NCBI GenBank assembly: GCA_001770785.1
Contig: MERZ01000114.1
Coordinates: forward strand, 1-30,902
Length of the DNA: 30,902 bases
Origin: Burkholderiales bacterium RIFCSPHIGHO2_12_FULL_61_11
GTDB lineage: Bacteria; Pseudomonadota; Gammaproteobacteria; Burkholderiales; Burkholderiaceae_C
Direction: 5' to 3'
The notes below the pieces were generated by a model that saw only the letters and a program-made list of their open reading frames with translations, was not told the origin of the DNA and ran no database searches. Below are positions 26,673 to 30,902 of this stretch, one piece after another. Every line of letters begins with the position of its first letter. Position 1 is the stretch's first letter. The translations under genes were made by a program, and so were the position numbers.

Positions 26673-28055
26673 ATGAACTCTCCTGAAGCGATTGGCCCCA
26701 CCGGGAGCGTTCAAAACCTCCCGCGCGAGGACTGGGTCGAGATGCAGTTGATTCAAACGTTCATGCACAACGCCGGGCCTGCGCACTATGCATCCGCCCT
26801 CATGCTCGTCGTCATGGTGATGGTCCTTTATCGGCATGTGGAGCCGACCGGTCTTTGGGCGTGGGCCGTGGCGGTCGTCGCCGTTACGCTGGCGCGCACG
26901 CTCGTCATCAGGCGCTACCAGCGCCAAGGGGCCGGGGTCAGTGGCCCGCGGCTGCGGGCCTTCATGGCGCGCTATTCCTGGCTATGGCCGCTGAGCGCCA
27001 TGATCTGGGGCTCTTCGATGTTTGTGTTTTTTCTCAAGGCGCCAATCTACGACCAGTTTGTCTGCCTGCTGGTGCTGGTTGGAATGGGTGGTTTTGCCAT
27101 CGGGACTTTTTCGGCTCACTGGCGCTGCTTTTCAGGCTATGTCGACGGACTGGGGGCGTCCGTGATGGCTGCGCTGGCCTATCACTTGTTCATGGCACGC
27201 GGCATTTCCTCCACCTTCAACCTCTACGGCATGGCGGCGCTGGTGCTGACTTACTGGGTGGTGATCCGCGTTTGGGGAAAACGCTTTCATCAAGCACAGC
27301 GCGCCAATCTTCAATTGCATTTTGACAATTCGGCATTGATCGCCTGCCTGACTGAAAAGAGCCGCGCGGCGCTGGAAGCGATAGCCATCAAGAATCGCTT
27401 TATTGCCAGCGCGGCCCATGATTTGCGCCAGCCGGTCCACGCCCTGGACTTGTATGCTGGCTGGCTGGCCGCGGAGCCGCAATTTGTTGCGCAGATCGCG
27501 CCAAAAATCGTCCGGTCGACCAAGGCGGTCAACGAGTTGTTCAACTCGCTGTTCGACCTGGCGGGGCTGGATGCAGACCCTTTGAGAGTTCACTGGCAAG
27601 ACGTTGATCTGGCCGGGTTGCTGCAGGACCTGGAAGTGCAATATGCGCCGGTCGCGCTGGAGCGTGGTTTGCGCCTGAAAACCCGGGCAGCGCCGGGGCA
27701 TGTCCTGTCTGACCCCGTGCTGCTCAAGCGGCTGGTGAGCAACCTGCTGTCCAATGCCTTGAGAAACACGCACCAGGGCGGCGTTTTGCTGGCGTTGCGG
27801 CGCCGCCGCAGCGTGTGGTGCATTGAAGTCTGGGATACCGGCATGGGCATTGCCAAAGAGCACCAGCAAGCGATTTTTCAGGAGTTTTATCGCATTCCCC
27901 TGCAGGGCACGGAGGAAGGTTTCGGGCTGGGGCTGGCGATCGTCTCGCGCTTGAGCCAGGCGCTCGGCCACCCGGTAGGCATGGCTTCAAGGCCCGGCCG
28001 CGGCAGCGTCTTTTGGGTGGCGTTGAACAGCCCTGTGGCAACGCCGCTTGCCTGA
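26673..28055 (+). CDS. Membrane sensor histidine kinase
   Basis: A 460-residue inner-membrane kinase. Six hydrophobic segments are seen at about 38-54, 61-79, 102-120, 126-147, 158-174 and 183-201. A short coiled region and the HisKA box with phospho-acceptor H249 (ASAAHDLRQPVHAL) follow. The ATPase has an N box near 355-365 (VSNLLSNALRNT), G1 DTGMGIA near 388 and G2 GFGLGLAIV near 412. No periplasmic sensor loop of size is present, so the signal may be sensed within the membrane. It starts 16 bases after the phage-like repressor and may be co-transcribed with it. The convergent NarL-type regulator 15 bases downstream is the probable partner. Confidence 0.93.
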   Translation: MNSPEAIGPTGSVQNLPREDWVEMQLIQTFMHNAGPAHYASALMLVVMVMVLYRHVEPTGLWAWAVAVVAVTLARTLVIRRYQRQGAGVSGPRLRAFMARYSWLWPLSAMIWGSSMFVFFLKAPIYDQFVCLLVLVGMGGFAIGTFSAHWRCFSGYVDGLGASVMAALAYHLFMARGISSTFNLYGMAALVLTYWVVIRVWGKRFHQAQRANLQLHFDNSALIACLTEKSRAALEAIAIKNRFIASAAHDLRQPVHALDLYAGWLAAEPQFVAQIAPKIVRSTKAVNELFNSLFDLAGLDADPLRVHWQDVDLAGLLQDLEVQYAPVALERGLRLKTRAAPGHVLSDPVLLKRLVSNLLSNALRNTHQGGVLLALRRRRSVWCIEVWDTGMGIAKEHQQAIFQEFYRIPLQGTEEGFGLGLAIVSRLSQALGHPVGMASRPGRGSVFWVALNSPVATPLA

Positions 28056-28070
28056 CGCCCGGCGCCTTTG

Positions 28071-28655
28071 TTAAAGCAAGCCCTGCGTGCGGGCAAGATG
28101 GCTGGCCTGAGAGCGGCTCTTGACGTTGAGCCGCTTGAACAGACGCCATAAATGCACCTTGACGGTGTGCTCGCTGATTTGAAGTTCTTCGGCAATGTCC
28201 CGGTTGCTCAATCCCCGGTCGAGCATCACCAGCAGTTGCTTCTGGCGCTTGGACAGCTTTTCGGTCGGCGCGGCGGGCTCCGGTTCCAGCTCGCCGTTCA
28301 AAAAAATGCGCAACACATTGCTGATTTCGGTGGCCCCCGCGGATTTCTCGATATAGGCGTCGGCACCCGCTTCAATGGCCAGCTCTTCATACTCTTCGGC
28401 CGGTGTTGCCGAAAGAACGACGAGCGGCACCTCGGGGAACTGCCGCTTGAGTTCGCGAATGCCCGACACACCTTGGGTATCTGGCAGTTTCAGATCCAGG
28501 CAGATCAATTCGGGCACGCCGTGCTGCTGGACGGCGGGCATGACAGCGGCCAGATGGTCCAGCTCGATCACCGTGGCCTTGCTGTTCAGGCGGCGAATCA
28601 GCATGACCACCGCTTCACGCATCAGGGGATGGTCATCGATGATAAAAATTCTCAT
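28071..28655 (-). CDS. NarL/FixJ-family response regulator
   Basis: A 194-residue regulator. The receiver domain (about 1-120) has the acidic pair D7-D8, phospho-acceptor D54 (ICLDLKLPD), S82 in VLSATP and K104 in YIEKSAG. A LuxR-type helix-turn-helix follows (about 133-190; LSKRQKQLLVMLDRGLSNRD then IAEELQISEHTVKVHLWRLF). ATG 28655 gives the standard MRIFIIDDH start. It is transcribed toward the histidine kinase gene (15 bases between stops); a convergent kinase-regulator pair is unusual but the pairing is likely. A 145-base AT-rich gap upstream separates it from trpS, on the same strand. Confidence 0.93.
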   Translation of the reverse strand: MRIFIIDDHPLMREAVVMLIRRLNSKATVIELDHLAAVMPAVQQHGVPELICLDLKLPDTQGVSGIRELKRQFPEVPLVVLSATPAEEYEELAIEAGADAYIEKSAGATEISNVLRIFLNGELEPEPAAPTEKLSKRQKQLLVMLDRGLSNRDIAEELQISEHTVKVHLWRLFKRLNVKSRSQASHLARTQGLL

Positions 28656-28800
28656 TGATTCAGATTGGGAATGTCGTTTTTGTAGCCGTGAGCATAACTG
28701 CTGAAAGTCGATTTTTGGAAATAAGAAAATCAGAAATTCCAAAATTTTGCCGCTTGGCTGCTTCTAAAAACAACACGCGCGCAAGCCTTCGCTGCCTATC

Positions 28801-30147
28801 TCAGATCGCGACGGGTGCAAAAAACTGCAGGGCCGCATCGAGTTCGCCTGCCGCGATTCCGTTCGCGGCCGCCACCTCGCCCCGCAGCGTCGCCAAGGCG
28901 GTCGAGCCCTCCTTTTGCAGCCTGGCGATGGTCAGGGCCGCCTCCCTGGGCGATTCAAAGCCCTGGCTCTGCAGCAGCACTCTGGCGTTGGCATCGACGA
29001 GCTTGAAATAGAACTTGCCGTCTTTTTCGCGGTATTGCTTGAAAGCCGGTGCAGCGGTCCTGGCGGCTTTGCTTTTTGGGGCAGCAGCGGACAGAGAGTC
29101 CAGGTTGCGCAGTCCCACCGCTTGGCGCAGCTCGCGCAGGAAGGGGGTTGCCACGGCGCGTGCCTTCTCGGCGCCCGCCTGCAGCAACGCTTCGATGCTG
29201 GCTGGATCGTTGATGAGCGCGTGGTAGCGCTCGCGCATCGGGGCGACATCACGCTCGATGCGCTCAAACAGCAACTGTTTGGCATCACTCCAGGCAATGC
29301 CGTCGGCATAGGCCTGGCGCAGCGCTGCGGTCTCGGGGGCGCTGGCAAACGCCTGGTAAATCTGGAACAGCGCGGAGCCCTCGACCTCCTTGGCCTCGCC
29401 CGGTGCGCGCGAGTCGGTGACGATGCCGGCGATCAGCTTGCGCAACTGCTCACGCGGCGCAAACAGTGCAATGGTGTTGTCGTAGCTCTTGCTCATCTTG
29501 CGCCCGTCCAGACCAGGCAGCAGCGCCACGGACTCTTCGGTGACCGCTTCTGGAAGCACAAAATGTTCGCCATAAAGATGGTTGAAACGCTGTGCCATGT
29601 CGCGCGCCATTTCAATGTGCTGGATCTGGTCGCGCCCGACCGGCACCTGGTGCGCCTTGAACATCAGGATGTCGGCCGCCATGAGCACCGGATACATGAA
29701 CAGGCCCGCGCTGACATCGACATCCGGGTCGTTGCCGGCAGCCAGGTTTTTATCGACCGCGGCTTTGTAGGCGTGGGCGCGGTTGAGCAGTCCCTTGCCG
29801 GCGATGCAGGTCAGCAACCAGGTCAGCTCGGGAATTTCAGGAATGTCGGACTGGCGGTAAACCGTCACGCGGTCCGGCTCCAGCCCGGCGGCCAGCCAAC
29901 TGGCCGCGATTTCCAGGGTGGAGCGCTGGATGCGCGCGGGCTCATCGCATTTGATCAGCGCGTCATAGTCGGCCAGAAAGTAAAAACCCTGCACACCAGC
30001 AAGTTGGCTGGCGGCCACCGAGGGGCGGATGGAGCCCACGAAGTTGCCCAGGTGGGGCGCGCCCGTGGTGGTGATGCCGGTCAGAAAGCGCAGCGGCGAG
30101 GTGTTTGGGCTGGAACGCCCGCCGGCGTCAGTTTGTCGGTTTGTCAT
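28801..30147 (-). CDS. trpS: Tryptophanyl-tRNA synthetase with YegP-like C-terminal extension
   Basis: TrpS charges tRNA-Trp. The class I motifs are TTTGAPHLGN (HIGH equivalent, about 26-35) and GRKMSKSYDN (KMSKS, K217-S221). The core ends near residue 340. The extra about 100 residues contain FKQYREKDGKFYFKLVDANA (and RVLLQSQGFESPREA), which resemble a YegP/DUF1508 repeat. That is common in Comamonadaceae TrpS by recollection and absent from E. coli TrpS. ATG 30147 was chosen because it shares a base with the stop of the M50 protease gene (TGATGA), showing translational coupling; the open frame upstream is not protein-like. Confidence 0.95.
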   Translation of the reverse strand: MTNRQTDAGGRSSPNTSPLRFLTGITTTGAPHLGNFVGSIRPSVAASQLAGVQGFYFLADYDALIKCDEPARIQRSTLEIAASWLAAGLEPDRVTVYRQSDIPEIPELTWLLTCIAGKGLLNRAHAYKAAVDKNLAAGNDPDVDVSAGLFMYPVLMAADILMFKAHQVPVGRDQIQHIEMARDMAQRFNHLYGEHFVLPEAVTEESVALLPGLDGRKMSKSYDNTIALFAPREQLRKLIAGIVTDSRAPGEAKEVEGSALFQIYQAFASAPETAALRQAYADGIAWSDAKQLLFERIERDVAPMRERYHALINDPASIEALLQAGAEKARAVATPFLRELRQAVGLRNLDSLSAAAPKSKAARTAAPAFKQYREKDGKFYFKLVDANARVLLQSQGFESPREAALTIARLQKEGSTALATLRGEVAAANGIAAGELDAALQFFAPVAI

Positions 30148-30815
30148 CAATTCACCAGCAGGGCCAGAGGCGTCAATACGATTTGAATAAAGCCGTAGGT
30201 CAGTGACATCAGGGGGAGCAACCACAGCCTGGTGACAACCCCGGTAATCACCAGCGCCATCACGATGAAGAAACCCCAGGGTTCGACGCGTGACACCAGC
30301 GCGGCCTGCTTGTAGGGCAGCAGGCCCACCAGAATACGGCCGCCGTCCAGCGGCGGCAGCGGGAACAGGTTAAAGACAAACATCACGACATTGACCAGTA
30401 TGCCGCCCTGGCACATCTTGAGGAAAAAAGCCTCGGTGACGCCGGCGCCTTGCAGCAGGACCAGCAAGATACCCCACAACAAGGCCTGGGCCAGGTTGGC
30501 GCCTGGACCGGCGAGGGCGACCCAGACCATGTCGCGCTTGGGGTTGCGCAATTGGCCGAAATTCACTGGAACCGGCTTGGCGTAACCAAACAAAAAAGCC
30601 CCGGAAGTCGCAAAATAAAGCAGCAGCGGCATCGCAATGGTGCCGATCGGGTCGATGTGCTTGAGCGGGTTCAGCGTCATGCGGCCCAGCAGGTAAGCCG
30701 TGTTGTCGCCAAAGTGGCGGGCGACGTAGCCGTGCGCGGCTTCATGCACCGTGATGGCGAACAGCACGGGAAGCGCATAAATGGCGACAGTTTGAATCAG
30801 GTTGGCAATATCCAT
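30147..30815 (-). CDS. Site-2-type M50 membrane metalloprotease
   Basis: A 222-residue polytopic membrane protease of the M50/S2P group (rhomboid-unrelated, zinc-dependent). H24-E25-x2-H28 (VHEAAHGYVARHFG) forms the zinc site, and N149-L-F-P-L-P-P-L-D157-G-G supplies the third ligand. Between and after these are four or more hydrophobic segments. The short form lacks a PDZ domain, so it is not RseP. It is coupled to trpS (overlap of one base) and follows a Sua5/YciO-like gene, a conserved set in betaproteobacteria. The natural substrate is unknown. Confidence 0.92.
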   Translation of the reverse strand: MDIANLIQTVAIYALPVLFAITVHEAAHGYVARHFGDNTAYLLGRMTLNPLKHIDPIGTIAMPLLLYFATSGAFLFGYAKPVPVNFGQLRNPKRDMVWVALAGPGANLAQALLWGILLVLLQGAGVTEAFFLKMCQGGILVNVVMFVFNLFPLPPLDGGRILVGLLPYKQAALVSRVEPWGFFIVMALVITGVVTRLWLLPLMSLTYGFIQIVLTPLALLVN

Positions 30816-30848
30816 CCCCGGATTGTCTCAGACGCGGCCGATGGTTGG

Positions 30849-30902
30849 TTACAGCCCCAGCGGCGCCAGATCGCCGCGGCCTTGCCGGATCAGCACCGGC
30901 TG
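30849..30902 (-). CDS. Sua5/YciO/YrdC-like protein, 3' end
   Basis: Only 17 codons and the TAA are present, ending PVLIRQGRGDLAPLGL. The segment resembles the C-terminus of YciO/Sua5 proteins (threonylcarbamoyl-AMP synthesis family). Its position just upstream of the M50 protease and trpS is the usual neighbourhood of that gene in Burkholderiales. The fragment is too short for certainty. Confidence 0.6.
   Translation of the reverse strand, partial: QPVLIRQGRGDLAPLGL

Noticed and set aside
28915..30186. 423-codon plus-strand frame opposite trpS
   Set aside because: Antisense shadow; trpS has HIGH and KMSKS motifs in the other frame.

Overview
The window looks like chromosome of a high-GC betaproteobacterium, most likely Burkholderiales, family Comamonadaceae (Rhodoferax/Polaromonas-like). 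This is inferred from the housekeeping blocks (fkpB-ispH, serS with an adjacent tRNA-Ser, and a Sua5-like gene, an M50 protease and trpS in a row), the codon usage, and an 'AATAGCT...GGGGCTACAGGCCA' intergenic repeat familiar from that family. No sequence search was run.

Layout. 1-3950 is core: 3' end of an FKBP isomerase, ispH, a PLP-dependent threonine/serine dehydratase-like gene, a 239-bp element with 19-bp inverted ends, serS, and tRNA-Ser(CGA) with a clear terminator. 4108-8383 carries a DinG-type Fe-S helicase, a small lipoprotein, a frameshifted IS6-family transposase scrap, and a zinc-site MetE-like methyltransferase. 8499-10281 is a small integron-cassette cluster without an integrase (CALIN): three minus-strand ORFs, each followed by an attC-like site. 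Two encode proteins with a HEPN-like R-N-x3-H motif and one a PD-(D/E)XK-like protein, so this is a plausible undescribed defence or toxin cargo. Next come an aldo/keto reductase and a decayed RpiR-type regulator.

12396-21297 is a type I restriction-modification island: hsdM, an AlbA/Schlafen-type ATP-binding regulator, hsdS, a Fic protein and hsdR. A 38-bp near-perfect direct repeat (37/38) brackets the AlbA gene, as if the hsdM-hsdS junction was duplicated when it was inserted. hsdM and hsdR have palindromic repeats, normally intergenic, sitting in frame inside their coding sequence.

21329-24819 (minus strand) holds a UvrD/Rep-type helicase preceded by a perfect CTGT-N8-ACAG LexA-type box, and an MFS transporter. 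25036-26656 is a phage-like genetic switch: a Ner/Nlp-type DNA-binding protein plus a small winged-helix-like protein, divergent from an S24-fold CI/LexA-like repressor, with TTTGTGCTCA/TGAGCACAAA operator-like repeats between them. A membrane histidine kinase follows the repressor by 16 bases and converges on a NarL-type response regulator. The right end returns to core genes: trpS (with a YegP-like C-terminal extension), a site-2-type M50 protease and the tail of a probable Sua5/YciO gene.
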